From positions 14,823-78,822 of the forward strand of contig CAVRNW010000032.1 of the NCBI GenBank assembly GCA_963722665.1: a stretch of DNA of 64,000 nucleotides. The letters run 5' to 3'. The notes beneath the pieces were generated by a model. That model did no database searches. It was not told where the DNA came from and worked only from the letters and a program-made list of their open reading frames with translations. Positions 37,582-47,572 of this stretch are shown here, piece after piece. The translations under genes and the position numbers were made by a program. The stretch comes from Site-B1 sp963722665. Its GTDB lineage: Bacteria; Bacteroidota; Bacteroidia; Flavobacteriales; Flavobacteriaceae. Position 1 is the first letter of the stretch. Every line of letters begins with the position of its first letter.

Positions 37582-38004
37582 ATGAAAAAATTAATAGCAG
37601 TATTATTTATAAGTTTAGTCAGCTATGGTTCTTTTGCCCAGGAAAAAATAGCTAAAATTGAGTTTAAAGAAACTACAATTGATTATGGTACCATTGAAAA
37701 AGGTGCTGATGGAATTAGAACTTTTGAGTTTACCAATACTGGTGATGCTCCTCTAATTATAAGTAAAGTCAATTCAAGTTGTGGATGCACTGTACCAAAG
37801 AAACCAGATGGCCCGATAATGCCAGGTGATGCAGGTGTCATACAGGTTAAATACGATACTAACAGAGTTATGCCAATAAGGAAGACAATTACGGTGCTAT
37901 CAAATGCTGAAACACCTACAGTTGCTCTTAAAATAAAAGGGACTGTAATTGATTCTGGCAGTAAAAGTGTATTAGCGAAAGAGAAAAGTATCTTAGAACA
38001 ATAA
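37582..38004 (+). CDS. exported DUF1573 domain protein
   Basis: 140 residues from ATG 37582 (MKKLIAVLFISLVSYGSFAQ), a signal peptide; an in-frame upstream codon at 37528 adds an unlikely leader. The DUF1573 domain spans about 28-130: DYGTIEKGADGIRTFEFTNTG then SSCGCTVPKKP, with the two Cys of SCGC. An Ig-like fold is expected; the family is common in Bacteroidota and its role is unknown. Confidence 0.9.
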   Translation: MKKLIAVLFISLVSYGSFAQEKIAKIEFKETTIDYGTIEKGADGIRTFEFTNTGDAPLIISKVNSSCGCTVPKKPDGPIMPGDAGVIQVKYDTNRVMPIRKTITVLSNAETPTVALKIKGTVIDSGSKSVLAKEKSILEQ

Positions 38005-38028
38005 TATATTTTAACGATTTGTTAAATA

Positions 38029-38058
38029 AAAAGTCTTCCGTATTCGGAGGACTTTTTT
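38029..38058. terminator. bidirectional intrinsic terminator
   Basis: AGTCTTCCG (38032-38040), loop TATT, CGGAGGACT (38045-38053), one G-T pair, with flanking A and T runs. It lies between two convergent genes. Confidence 0.85.
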
Positions 38059-39394
38059 ATTTTATCGGACTTTCTAGTCTGAAAACAAATGTCATAGGGA
38101 CTCCATTTCTTTCAATTTTAAGTCTAATTCTACTATTGGTCTCCCCATAAAAGAAATGAATTATTTCTTGAAGATTGTAATTGTAGGTCGCTTTATTATT
38201 TATGTACAGCAAAATGTCTCCAACTTTTAAACCAATTCTTTCTGCAGGCGAACCCTTTCTTAATTCAACTATTCTAAAAGCTGGCTTGACAGCAAGCTTG
38301 TATTTGGTGTCAAAAATTATTTTTGTCCCGGCACCTCTGTTTTGACTGGATAAACGGTCACCTTCCGGATTTATCTTGGATTCCTTTTGTTTGACAATAC
38401 GAATCCCACTTTGTTCTAGTTCAATACCACTTTTATTGTAATGAAAGGGTTCTTTAAAATATCTGTTTTTTTTAAGCGTGATTTTTGCATTCGTATAGTC
38501 TATGATCAAATTGAATCGTTTTAATAAAGCAGCAGAAAAGCTTCCATTACGTTCTTCAAACATTTTAGCATACTCAATAGATGTGGAATCGGGAAACGCA
38601 ACATTGACATTTTTTAAAACAAAATTGTTGATCGAAACCTCATCAACTTTGGATCGTTTCCCGTAGACACTACCACTCAAACCATGTCCTAAAAAATCTT
38701 CAAAATACATCTTGTCGAGCACAATTCCATCCTCCAGACTTTCAAATAGCCATAATGCATCACTACCCCCTGAATCTATTAATAACTTCACAGGAAACTG
38801 TTTGTTGCCAATTTTTATGTCTACATTGAAATATGGTTTACTATTATAAAACTCCAGGCCCAAAGTTTCACAATTTTTACAATCCTTATATTCAAAGGTC
38901 TCCGGATTATTGAGTCTTATATATTTTGAAGAATAATTAATTTCAACTATAAAATCTCTAAACAGGTCATATCCAATTATTCCGTGAACAGGAATTCCAA
39001 GTCTGGGTGCAAAATTCAGTTCTTCATTAAAAACGGCAAACAAATTTTGATTTATGTTAATAGCATTTCCTATTTTAACAATATTGTTTCGTGATCTGAT
39101 AGCTTCAATGGGTTCACCTCCTCCCAATCCACGTAAAAAAATGATCTCAGGTTCATTTATTTGAAGCGAATCGGTGGAGTTTAAAAAATTAAAGATTATT
39201 GGTTTCCTAACTCCTGAATCAAGCAAAAAGGTCAATTCTGCTCCATTTATTTCAACCGGAATTACAATTAGATTATTAATTAATTTGAATCTGATTTTAT
39301 CACTATCCTTATCATCTTGAATTACATAATTGCCTTGGGAGTATCCAATTTGTGCAATAATTAGGAGAAAAACAAAACGGATAAATTTCTGCAT
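38057..39394 (-). CDS. exported retropepsin-like aspartic protease with PDZ domain
   Basis: 445 residues. Signal peptide 1-20 (ending GYSQ). Two pepsin-like half domains, each with an Asp-Ser-Gly: FLLDSGVRKPI (about 57-67) and LLIDSGGSDALW (about 210). A PDZ domain at about 350-440 (LRKGSPAERIGLKVGDILLY). Probably a periplasmic or outer-membrane protease. Divergent from the aminotransferase gene. Confidence 0.88.
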   Translation of the reverse strand: MQKFIRFVFLLIIAQIGYSQGNYVIQDDKDSDKIRFKLINNLIVIPVEINGAELTFLLDSGVRKPIIFNFLNSTDSLQINEPEIIFLRGLGGGEPIEAIRSRNNIVKIGNAININQNLFAVFNEELNFAPRLGIPVHGIIGYDLFRDFIVEINYSSKYIRLNNPETFEYKDCKNCETLGLEFYNSKPYFNVDIKIGNKQFPVKLLIDSGGSDALWLFESLEDGIVLDKMYFEDFLGHGLSGSVYGKRSKVDEVSINNFVLKNVNVAFPDSTSIEYAKMFEERNGSFSAALLKRFNLIIDYTNAKITLKKNRYFKEPFHYNKSGIELEQSGIRIVKQKESKINPEGDRLSSQNRGAGTKIIFDTKYKLAVKPAFRIVELRKGSPAERIGLKVGDILLYINNKATYNYNLQEIIHFFYGETNSRIRLKIERNGVPMTFVFRLESPIK

Positions 39395-39520
39395 ATATAA
39401 ATCGCTAGGAGGGTCTATATTTCAATTTACAAATCTTTAAATCAAATTAGCCAATTGAATTAAAATTTTAAATAAACTTTAAGATAAATTTCGCAACTTT
39501 GTTCTGAAAAATAAAAACAT

Positions 39521-40711
39521 ATGCCAACAATATCTAATAAGGGCAAAATGATGCCTCAATCGCCTATCAGAAAGCTTGTCCCTTATGCTGAAGATGCTAA
39601 AAAACGAGGGATTAAAGTATATCATTTAAATATAGGCCAACCCGATATAAAAACCCCTGAGGTTGCCTTAAATGCAGTTAAAAACAATACCCTGAAAATC
39701 GTAGAGTATAGTCGATCTGAAGGTTCAGAAGAATACAGGACTAAACTGGCAGGATATTATGCTAAAAATAACATACATGTATCGGCGACCGATATAATTA
39801 TAACAACCGGAGGAAGCGAGGCTTTATTGTTTACTTTTGGAAGTGTCATGGATTCAGGTGATGAAGTCATCATTCCGGAGCCTTTCTATGCAAATTACAA
39901 TGGGTTTTCAACTGCTTCTGGAGTAAATGTAGTTCCGGTTATTTCAAAGATCGATACAAATTTTGCTCTGCCACCAATTGAAGATTTTGAAAAACTTATT
40001 ACACCAAAAACAAAGGCAATATTAATATGCAATCCCGGAAATCCGACAGGATACCTGTATAGTAAAGATGAAATTGATAAACTGGCTAAAATCGTCAAAA
40101 AGCACGATCTGTTTTTAATTGCCGATGAAGTTTACAGAGAATTTGTCTATGATGGGGAAAAACATCATTCCGTAATGGAATTAGACGGGCTTGAGGAACA
40201 TGCTATAATGATTGATTCTGTATCAAAACGATACAGTATGTGTGGAGCAAGAATAGGCTGTATTGTGTCAAAAAACAAACAAGTAATTGAAACTGCTCTT
40301 AAATTTGCCCAAGCCCGATTGAGCCCTCCTACATATGCTCAAATAGCCAGTGAGGCAGCGTTAGAGACTCCACAAAGCTATTTTGATGCCGTTATAGAGG
40401 AATATGTTGACAGGAGAAACACCTTGATAAAAGAGCTCAAAAAAATTGATGGTGTTAAAGTGGCTAAACCCAAAGGGGCCTTTTATTGCATTGCAGAATT
40501 ACCTGTTACAGATGCCGATGATTTCTCACAATGGTTATTGGAAAAATTCAGTTTAAATGGAGAAACAGTAATGGTTGCTCCGGCTGCCGGATTCTACTCC
40601 ACACCGGGTTTAGGAAAGAATCAGGTTAGAATTGCTTATGTTCTCAAGAAAGAAGATCTAATAAATTCTGTTAACATTCTTAAAGAGGCCTTGAAAAAAT
40701 ATAATTCTTAA
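39521..40711 (+). CDS. class I/II pyridoxal-phosphate aminotransferase
   Basis: 396 residues. Aspartate-aminotransferase-like: LNIGQPDIKTP, TTGGSEAL (PLP phosphate), CNPGNPTGYLY, DEVYREFVYDG (PLP Asp and Tyr), and the Schiff-base Lys in DSVSKRYSMCGARIG. C-terminal Arg in VRIAYVL for the substrate carboxylate. The amino donor is not decided; close relatives are annotated aspartate or aromatic aminotransferase. The stop overlaps the murB ATG. Confidence 0.93.
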   Translation: MPTISNKGKMMPQSPIRKLVPYAEDAKKRGIKVYHLNIGQPDIKTPEVALNAVKNNTLKIVEYSRSEGSEEYRTKLAGYYAKNNIHVSATDIIITTGGSEALLFTFGSVMDSGDEVIIPEPFYANYNGFSTASGVNVVPVISKIDTNFALPPIEDFEKLITPKTKAILICNPGNPTGYLYSKDEIDKLAKIVKKHDLFLIADEVYREFVYDGEKHHSVMELDGLEEHAIMIDSVSKRYSMCGARIGCIVSKNKQVIETALKFAQARLSPPTYAQIASEAALETPQSYFDAVIEEYVDRRNTLIKELKKIDGVKVAKPKGAFYCIAELPVTDADDFSQWLLEKFSLNGETVMVAPAAGFYSTPGLGKNQVRIAYVLKKEDLINSVNILKEALKKYNS

Positions 40712-41724
40712 TGAGAATATTAAAAAACATATCCTTAAAGCCTTATAATACTTTTGGAATTGAAGCCTCCGCAAGGGAATTTGTTGATGTCACATCAGTA
40801 AAGGATTTAAAAGAAGCATTAAAAATAAAAGACAGTTCAAATAAATTCATCCTAGGAGGAGGAAGTAATCTACTTTTAACAAAAAATATTGAGGGACTTG
40901 TAATCCATATTAATATTAAGGGTAAAGAAGTCATTAAGGAAGAGAACGGATTTGTAAACGTAAAAATTCAAGCTGGAGAGAACTGGCATGAATTTGTATT
41001 ATGGTGCATTGAGAATAATTTTGGAGGTGTAGAAAATCTGTCATTAATCCCGGGAAATGTTGGTACTGCTCCAATTCAGAATATTGGTGCCTATGGTGTG
41101 GAAATAAAAGACGTATTTGTTGAATGTGAAACAATTTGCATTGAAACTCTTGAAACCAGGACATTTACTCATAAGGACTGTAAATTTGACTACAGAAACT
41201 CCATTTTTAAACAAGATCTAAAAGGAAAATATATAATAACCAATGTAACTTTTAAGCTTAGTTCGGAAAATCATGACCTTAAAACGTCATATGGTGCCAT
41301 ACAATCAGAACTTAAGGAGCGACGCATAGCAACCCCAAGCATAAAAGATGTTTCTGATGCTGTTATAAGTATTAGACAAAGCAAATTACCCGATCCTAAG
41401 GAAATTGGAAATAGTGGCAGTTTTTTCAAAAACCCTGTAATTCCGATTGAACATTTTAATGATTTGCTCTTAAATTTCCCGGAAATGCCAAGTTACCAGA
41501 TATCTGAAAGCCAGATTAAAATTCCGGCTGGCTGGTTAATTGAAAAAGCAGGGTTTAAAGGCAAGCGATTTGGGGATTATGGCGTTCATAAAAAACAAGC
41601 CTTAGTTCTGGTAAATTATGGCTCTTCAAATGGAAATGATATCTACGATCTATCAAAACTTATTCAAAAGACCATAAAAAGAATTTTTAATATAGATCTT
41701 GAAGCAGAAGTCAACGTGATTTAG
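40711..41724 (+). CDS. murB: UDP-N-acetylenolpyruvoylglucosamine reductase
   Basis: FAD enzyme forming UDP-MurNAc in peptidoglycan synthesis. 337 residues, type I. KPYNTFGIEA, the FAD-binding ILGGGSNLL and IPGNVGTAPIQNIGAYGVE, YRNSIFK, and GNSGSFFKNP with the catalytic Ser. Intact. Translationally coupled to the aminotransferase (TAATG overlap). Confidence 0.97.
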   Translation: MRILKNISLKPYNTFGIEASAREFVDVTSVKDLKEALKIKDSSNKFILGGGSNLLLTKNIEGLVIHINIKGKEVIKEENGFVNVKIQAGENWHEFVLWCIENNFGGVENLSLIPGNVGTAPIQNIGAYGVEIKDVFVECETICIETLETRTFTHKDCKFDYRNSIFKQDLKGKYIITNVTFKLSSENHDLKTSYGAIQSELKERRIATPSIKDVSDAVISIRQSKLPDPKEIGNSGSFFKNPVIPIEHFNDLLLNFPEMPSYQISESQIKIPAGWLIEKAGFKGKRFGDYGVHKKQALVLVNYGSSNGNDIYDLSKLIQKTIKRIFNIDLEAEVNVI

Positions 41725-41897
41725 ACCTTTTTTTACCGTCATATTTTACATAAAAACGCCCCAAATTTCATTTCAACTTATTTCTGGGCTATTCATCTAA
41801 ATCTTTATATTCTAAGTCTTTCATTTTATACTTTTGGTTTAATTGATTAAAGAATTTATTTTTTGATTAATTAAAATTCCCTCCTTAAAAAAAATGA

Positions 41898-42788
41898 ATG
41901 AGTTTTATTAACAAAATTAAGTATACCCTCAAGCGTCATCCGTTCTTGATGAAGGCAAGATGGTTTATGATTACACGGGAGCCAAGGTTTTCCAAGTTTA
42001 GGGAAGAGAATTACAATGCTTACAACAGAAAAGAAGATATTCACTCCATATTTTATGAGGATAATCCTTTAACGGAATCTGAACAGAAATTATCTACTTT
42101 GGTCAAGGTTATAAAAATTGCCGAACATTTTAATACATTCTTTAAACGAGGACATGGATTGGGTTACTCATCCAAGGATAGTTACATTACAATGCGCTAT
42201 AAAAAAGGCGGAGTATGCAGTGATTATGCACAAGTATTTTTGAATTTTTGTATCATAAATGACATAAAAGTCAGAGAATGGGGAATTGGTGTACCTGGAA
42301 TGGCTGGCGGACACTCCATAAATGAATTCTTTTCTGAAGAATTAAACAAGTGGATATTGATCGATATCCATAACTGTGTATTCGTTATGAATAAAACTTC
42401 AAAAGAATTGTTATCGGTTAAACAATTGGTAGATTATATAAGTGGATTCAATGCTGATAACCTGATATTAGAAGATATGGTGGATAACAGAAAAGGTTCA
42501 AGCAAAGAATACTTAGCAAAATACTTTTTTAATGACAAAAATCTCTTTTTCCTTATCACCAATTACAAAGTGAGTAAAATGGACTCGCTTTTGGCTTTTC
42601 AAAACAGAGTGCCTTTGGTTTTGATACATACTATTTTAATCATTTTAAGACGATATTTTAATTATATGTTCTATGTGAATGAAACTAATTTAGCACAGGT
42701 AAGAGAATCGTTAAAGCCTATAATTCAATATAATTATGCCAAATCGTATGAGAAACGATTGGCAGAAGGAACTTTTGCAGAAGCATAA
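41898..42788 (+). CDS. transglutaminase-like domain protein
   Basis: 296 residues. The central domain (about 85-160) has Cys in KGGVCSDYAQVF, His in GGHSINEFFSE and Asp in ILIDIHN, the transglutaminase-type triad. The N-terminal 75 residues and the C-terminal hydrophobic stretch (about 230-250) are of no recognised type. No signal peptide. Substrate unknown. Alone between murB and a strong terminator. Confidence 0.75.
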   Translation: MSFINKIKYTLKRHPFLMKARWFMITREPRFSKFREENYNAYNRKEDIHSIFYEDNPLTESEQKLSTLVKVIKIAEHFNTFFKRGHGLGYSSKDSYITMRYKKGGVCSDYAQVFLNFCIINDIKVREWGIGVPGMAGGHSINEFFSEELNKWILIDIHNCVFVMNKTSKELLSVKQLVDYISGFNADNLILEDMVDNRKGSSKEYLAKYFFNDKNLFFLITNYKVSKMDSLLAFQNRVPLVLIHTILIILRRYFNYMFYVNETNLAQVRESLKPIIQYNYAKSYEKRLAEGTFAEA

Positions 42789-42791
42789 AAT

Positions 42792-42824
42792 TAAAAAAGC
42801 CTTACAGTTGTAAGGCTTTTTTTT
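42792..42824 (+). terminator. strong intrinsic terminator
   Basis: AAAAAGCCTTACA, loop GT, TGTAAGGCTTTTT, then further Ts. Ends transcription of the transglutaminase-like gene. Confidence 0.9.
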
Positions 42825-43013
42825 TAGATAATTGATTTTTTTTGAAAAAGCTATTAATCAATCTTCGTTGAAGTAACAATTATCTAAATGTTTTTTAACC
42901 TAATTTTACTACCTTAGATTAAAACATAATGCTTTCAATATATTTACGTTATAAATTCGGATTTAGATGTTTTACTGCACTACTAAATTTTTTAACTAAG
43001 TATTATTATCAAT

Positions 43014-43544
43014 ATGCGTAGCCAAATAGAAAAGGATATTATTCAATTATTAAAAGATCGCGATAAAAAAGCGTTGACACTTTTGTATAATAATTATTCC
43101 GATTCATTGTTTGGTGTAGCCATGAAAATAACAAGGGATGAAGCATTAGCAAAAGATGCTTTACAAGAGAGTTTTATTAAGATCTGGAAGAATTCTCATA
43201 AATACGATCCAAAAAAGGCTAAACTATTCACCTGGTTATATAGAATCACAAGAAATACTGCTATTGATAAACTTAGAAGTTTCAATAACAGGAATAGTAA
43301 AGAAGTCCAAATTGAATATTCCAACGTATATAGTATAGCAACGAATAGTTTAAACCAGGATGTCATGGATTTAAAACAACACGTTGGAAAATTGGACCAA
43401 AAGTATAAAACTGTTATTAACGCATTGTTTTTTGAAGGCATGACCCAACAGGAAGCAAGCGATGAATTGGACATACCTCTGGGGACTATTAAGTCAAGAC
43501 TTAAAATAGCTCTTAGAGAATTAAAAAAAATATACAATGTATAG
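43014..43544 (+). CDS. ECF-type RNA polymerase sigma factor
   Basis: 176 residues. Region 2 (LTLLYNNYSDSLFGVAMKIT, ALQESFIKIWKNSHKYDP) and region 4 (TVINALFFEGMTQQEASDEL and GTIKSRLKIALRELK) are both present. Followed after 24 bases by the anti-sigma gene, so the two form a signalling pair. Confidence 0.93.
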   Translation: MRSQIEKDIIQLLKDRDKKALTLLYNNYSDSLFGVAMKITRDEALAKDALQESFIKIWKNSHKYDPKKAKLFTWLYRITRNTAIDKLRSFNNRNSKEVQIEYSNVYSIATNSLNQDVMDLKQHVGKLDQKYKTVINALFFEGMTQQEASDELDIPLGTIKSRLKIALRELKKIYNV

Positions 43545-43568
43545 TTTTGGAATATTAAATTATAAATT

Positions 43569-44360
43569 ATGAAAGATCTTTACTCTTTTTTAGAATCAGG
43601 TCTGTTAGAGAAATATGTCGTTGGTGATACTAACGATCAAGAAAATAAGACAGTAGAAAACTATATTTCTACATACCCTGAAGTGAAATCTAAATACGAA
43701 TTGCTTCAAGATAATCTTGAAGTAATATCAGAACTTAATGCTGTACCTGCGCCTAATGATTCATTGAACTTTATTTTGGATTCAGTTGATGAAAGCAAAG
43801 TCGTCCATATACATGCAAGAACTAAAAGAGTCTCTATTTGGTTTAGCATAGCTGCTTCTGCGGCTGCAATACTGTTTGCAGCGACAACAACATTCTTTTT
43901 TCTGCAAAATCAAAAATTGATTGATGAGAATCAGGTTGTTGTGGAAGAAATTTTTGATCTAAGAGGTGATATTCAGGACACAAACAGTAAATTGGAAAGT
44001 GTTATGCAACAATTTATGCGATTAAATAATCCTGAAACAGAAAAATACATTATTAGAGGAAACAGGCGGGCTAAGAACCTAAAAACGGTTGCCTATATAA
44101 ATCCAAAAGAAAAAACTTCCATGATAGAAGTTGTATCCTTACCTCAATTACCTGAAGAGCAGTGTTACCAAATGTGGGCACAATTACAGGATAATATGGT
44201 CAACTTGGGTATATTGGATGCCGCAAATACAGATCTTAGGTCGATTCCTTATACAGAAAACGCTTTAGGATTTGAAATTACAATTGAACCTAAAGGTGGT
44301 AATGAAATCGCCACAATAGAAAACTCGGTTGCCAATATTAAATTGCAAAAAAACAAATAA
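43569..44360 (+). CDS. anti-sigma factor, RskA-like
   Basis: 263 residues. Cytoplasmic N-terminus (about 1-95) with an ESGLLEKYVVGD sigma-binding helix, a transmembrane helix (about 96-118, IWFSIAASAAAILFAATTTF) and a periplasmic anti-sigma-K domain (about 175-260, EVVSLPQLPEEQCYQMWAQL). Likely holds the preceding sigma factor at the membrane until a periplasmic signal arrives. Confidence 0.9.
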   Translation: MKDLYSFLESGLLEKYVVGDTNDQENKTVENYISTYPEVKSKYELLQDNLEVISELNAVPAPNDSLNFILDSVDESKVVHIHARTKRVSIWFSIAASAAAILFAATTTFFFLQNQKLIDENQVVVEEIFDLRGDIQDTNSKLESVMQQFMRLNNPETEKYIIRGNRRAKNLKTVAYINPKEKTSMIEVVSLPQLPEEQCYQMWAQLQDNMVNLGILDAANTDLRSIPYTENALGFEITIEPKGGNEIATIENSVANIKLQKNK

Positions 44361-44380
44361 TTACTATTCACCATATCTAT

Positions 44381-44408
44381 AAAAAGTTCCCCATGTGGGA
44401 ACTTTTTA
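44381..44408 (+). terminator. intrinsic terminator after anti-sigma gene
   Basis: AAAAGTTCCC, loop CAT, GTGGGAACTTTT with a T run; one mismatch-free stem of about ten pairs. Confidence 0.85.
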
Positions 44409-44425
44409 GTTTCAGACTAATGCAT

Positions 44426-44433
44426 TATCTTTG
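44426..44433 (+). promoter_or_regulatory. -7 box upstream of the 67-residue gene
   Basis: TATCTTTG fits TANNTTTG and is 18 bases before the ATG at 44451, giving a very short leader. Confidence 0.55.
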
Positions 44434-44450
44434 CAGGAAAATTACCTATA

Positions 44451-44654
44451 ATGAAACTTCTATTAATAACTTTGGTGCTTTTATCGTTAGCCGTCGCAGG
44501 TATTGCAATTAAAATTTGGGCTAAAAAAGATGGAAAATTTGCAGGTACTTGTGCCAGTCAAAGTCCCTATTTGAATAAAGATGGTGAAGCATGTGGGTTT
44601 TGCGGTAAGACTTCGGATCAATTTAAAGACTGCAAGGAAAATCATCATTCATAA
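44451..44654 (+). CDS. small cysteine-rich membrane or exported protein
   Basis: 67 residues. N-terminal hydrophobic segment (about 3-22), then a short domain with Cys in GTCASQSP, EACGFCGKT and KDCKEN, i.e. four Cys that could bind metal or form disulfides. Similar proteins occur in Flavobacteria; the function is unknown. The glycosyltransferase gene starts 5 bases after its stop. Confidence 0.75.
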   Translation: MKLLLITLVLLSLAVAGIAIKIWAKKDGKFAGTCASQSPYLNKDGEACGFCGKTSDQFKDCKENHHS

Positions 44655-44659
44655 TTCAA

Positions 44660-45772
44660 ATGGGTTACCTTGATATTGTTTACTACATTTTTCTAGTTGT
44701 AGTTATTATTCAGGTTGCCTACTACCTTATTATTTTCAGAATATTTGCGTTTTCAAAGCCTGAAAAACAAACATCAAAAAATATTGCTGTATCTGTTATT
44801 ATCTGTGCTAAGAACGAAGCAGACAACTTAAAACAATTCATTCCTTTAATTGCAAATCAGGAATTTTCAGATTTTGAAATAGTTTTGATCAATGATGCCT
44901 CTGTAGATAATTCTCTCAAGGTTATGGAAGAACTGGCTCAAAAATATAATAAAATTAAAATTGTTGATGTTAAAAACAACGAAGCATTTTGGGCTAACAA
45001 AAAATATGCCTTAACCTTAGGTATTAAAGTTGCTAAACATGATTATCTGTTGTTCACTGATGCGGACTGTAAGCCAATTTCTAAATATTGGATTAAGGAA
45101 ATGAGTAGTCATTTCACGAATGAAAAAACTGTCATTTTGGGTTATGGAGGATACGATAAGGTCAAAAATTCGTTCCTGAATAAATTGATCAGATACGAGA
45201 CCATTTTTACTGCTATCCAATATTTCTCCTTTGCAAAATTTGGGATACCATATATGGGAGTAGGTCGAAATTTAGCATACAGAAAGGATGAATTTTACGA
45301 GGTCAATGGTTTCGTAGATCATATGAACATCAATTCCGGCGATGATGATCTGTTTGTTAATAATGTGGCTACAAAAGATAATACGGCCTTGTGCTATACT
45401 CCAAACAGCTTTACAAAATCAATTCCAAAACAGACATTTTTACAATGGTTTAAGCAAAAAAGACGTCATGTATCTACTGCCAATCGTTATAAATTACTTC
45501 ACAAATTACTGTTGGCAGAATTTTATTCTTCCCAAATACTATTTTGGTCATTAGGTGTGTTTTTATTAGTAATGAACTTTAAATTCTATGTGGTCGTATC
45601 CTTGTTTCTGCTTATTATTGCCATTAAATATATCATAATTGGATTTTCTTCCAAGAAATTAAACGAACCTGATCTTATAATTCTTGCTCCTGTTTTAGAA
45701 TTGTTTCTAATATTCTTTCAATTCTCTATCTTTATAAATAATCTTATCTCAAAACCAGCGCATTGGAAATAG
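44660..45772 (+). CDS. membrane-bound family 2 glycosyltransferase
   Basis: 370 residues. One N-terminal helix (about 6-27), GT-A domain with VSVIICAKNEADNL, VLINDASVDNS, the DxD-like LLFTDADCKP, SGDDDLFVN (catalytic Asp) and QWFKQKRRH in place of QxxRW; two or three C-terminal helices. Acceptor unknown. Overlaps the next sigma factor by 10 bases. Confidence 0.88.
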   Translation: MGYLDIVYYIFLVVVIIQVAYYLIIFRIFAFSKPEKQTSKNIAVSVIICAKNEADNLKQFIPLIANQEFSDFEIVLINDASVDNSLKVMEELAQKYNKIKIVDVKNNEAFWANKKYALTLGIKVAKHDYLLFTDADCKPISKYWIKEMSSHFTNEKTVILGYGGYDKVKNSFLNKLIRYETIFTAIQYFSFAKFGIPYMGVGRNLAYRKDEFYEVNGFVDHMNINSGDDDLFVNNVATKDNTALCYTPNSFTKSIPKQTFLQWFKQKRRHVSTANRYKLLHKLLLAEFYSSQILFWSLGVFLLVMNFKFYVVVSLFLLIIAIKYIIIGFSSKKLNEPDLIILAPVLELFLIFFQFSIFINNLISKPAHWK

Positions 45773-46311
45773 ACGAAGCTATTGAAAAAGCAAAAAAAAA
45801 TGATCAAAAGGCTTTCAGTTTTCTATTAGATACCTTTTGGGATGATGTTTATGGGTTTCAGTTAAAAAGAATAGAAAATGAAAATGATGCAGAAGATATT
45901 ACCATTCAGACATTTTCCAAAGCTTTTGATAAAATTGACACTTATAATCCGGAATATAAATTCAAAACCTGGCTGATCGCTATTTCAAAGAATATCCATA
46001 TTGATCTTATTAGAAAAAGAAAAAAATCAGTTAATGAGGACCTATCCCATGAAAATGAACAAAAAGTCCTTGAAATTCTTGATACAGCTCCTTCTCCTGA
46101 AGATAAGATAATTACAGAGCAAAACTTAGTAAAATTGCTACGAGATATTAAAAAACTAAAACCACATTACCAGGAAGTAATTAATTTGCGTTTTTTTCAA
46201 GAATTAAGTTATAAAGAAATATCTAAAGAACTAAAAGAGCCTATTAATAATGTTAAGGTTAAATTACTGAGAGCCAAAAAACTTCTGGCTGAAATAATTC
46301 AGAAAAAATAA
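45763..46311 (+). CDS. second sigma-70 family (ECF) RNA polymerase sigma factor
   Basis: 182 residues with TTG start overlapping the glycosyltransferase end. Region 2 (FSFLLDTFWDDVYGFQLKRI, NDAEDITIQTFSKAFDKID, FKTWLIAISKN) and region 4 (YQEVINLRFFQELSYKEISK, NNVKVKLLRAKKLL) are clear. No anti-sigma factor follows. Its stop overlaps the Nramp ATG (TAATG), so the two genes are coupled. Confidence 0.88.
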   Translation: MEIDEAIEKAKKNDQKAFSFLLDTFWDDVYGFQLKRIENENDAEDITIQTFSKAFDKIDTYNPEYKFKTWLIAISKNIHIDLIRKRKKSVNEDLSHENEQKVLEILDTAPSPEDKIITEQNLVKLLRDIKKLKPHYQEVINLRFFQELSYKEISKELKEPINNVKVKLLRAKKLLAEIIQKK

Positions 46312-47523
46312 TGCTCAATAAGTTTCAAAAATTGGGCCCTGGTTTACTATTTGCAGGCGCTGCGATTGGAGTGTCACATCTGGTTCAATCAACACGAGCC
46401 GGTGCCGATTTTGGATTTGGCTTAATCTGGGCATTATTACTGGTTCACTTATTTAAATATCCCTTTTTTCAGTTTGCACCTCGCTATGCAAATGCCACGG
46501 GAGAAAGTCTTCTTGAAGGGTATAAAAAACTAGGCAAAGGTGTTTTAGTTACTTATTTTGTATTGACCTTTGCTACGATGTTCACTATTCAAACCGCTGT
46601 TACAATTGTTACGGCAGGAATTGCCAGCACTTTATCCGGAAATGTAATAAGTACAGAGATATGGAGTGTAATCATATTACTTATTTGTGTATCAGTTCTA
46701 ATAATAGGTCGATATAAATTTCTGGATAGTTTAATGAAGGTGATAATTGTGACGCTTACCATAAGCACATTAATTGCTGTTATACTTAGCTTTTAAAGAT
46801 TCTGATCAAGTTCATTCCATTAGGCAGGTATTGCCAAAAAATGAATTAGAAATTGCTTTTCTTATCGCTTTTATGGGATGGATGCCAGCTCCCTTAGATA
46901 TCTCAGTCTGGCATTCACTTTGGTCTATAGAAAAGAAAAAGTCAGTTACAATAAAAACCAAATCTGCCCTTTTTGATTTTAATATTGGCTATATAAGCAC
47001 AATCGTGCTGGGAATTGGTTTCGTTAGTCTTGGCGCCCTGGTAATGTTTAATAGTGGGGAGAACTTTAGTAATTCTGCTTCAGTATTTTCCAGTCAGTTA
47101 ATTAGTATGTATACGAAAAGTCTGGGTAACTGGGCTTATATCCTTATTGGTATTGCAGCCTTAACAACAATGTTTAGTACAACACTTACAACCTTGGACG
47201 CATCGCCACGAGCAATGCATAAAACAACACAATTACTGTTTAACAAAAACTACTCCAAAGGATATCTGTTTTGGATCGGACTATTAACAATCGGTACCAT
47301 ATCAATTTTCTTTTTCTTTATTTCAGAAATGGGTCTGTTAGTAAAAACAGCAACAATTCTTTCTTTTATTACTGCTCCTTTCTATGCCATAGTAAACTAC
47401 AAACTCATTTGCAGTCGACATACACCTAAGAAATGGCGACCTGGCCCTGGGCTTCATATTTTAAGTTGGTTAGGAATACTTTTTTTAGTTGTGTTTAGTA
47501 TTTGGTACTTAACAATATTGTAA
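46311..47523 (+). CDS. Nramp-type divalent metal transporter, +1 frameshift
   Basis: About 403 residues, eleven hydrophobic helices. The start LGPGLLFAGAAIGVSHLVQS matches helix 1 of Nramp, though the metal-site DPGN is replaced by GAAIGVSH, as in a divergent subgroup; MGWMPAPLDISVWHS is the helix-6 region. The first frame ends at TAA 46794-46796 after TTT; removing one base (either an A near 46787 or the T of TAA) continues with FKDSDQVHSI. The missing metal Asp/Asn suggests a different substrate (bacterial Nramp-related transporters). Translationally coupled to the sigma factor. Confidence 0.82.
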
Positions 47524-47546
47524 GATTTTTTTAAGATATTACTTTG

Positions 47547-47554
47547 TATCTTTG
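47547..47554 (+). promoter_or_regulatory. -7 box upstream of lipA
   Basis: TATCTTTG fits TANNTTTG, 19 bases before the lipA ATG at 47573. It implies a leader of about ten bases. Confidence 0.55.
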
Positions 47555-47572
47555 CGGCTTTATATTGTAAAC

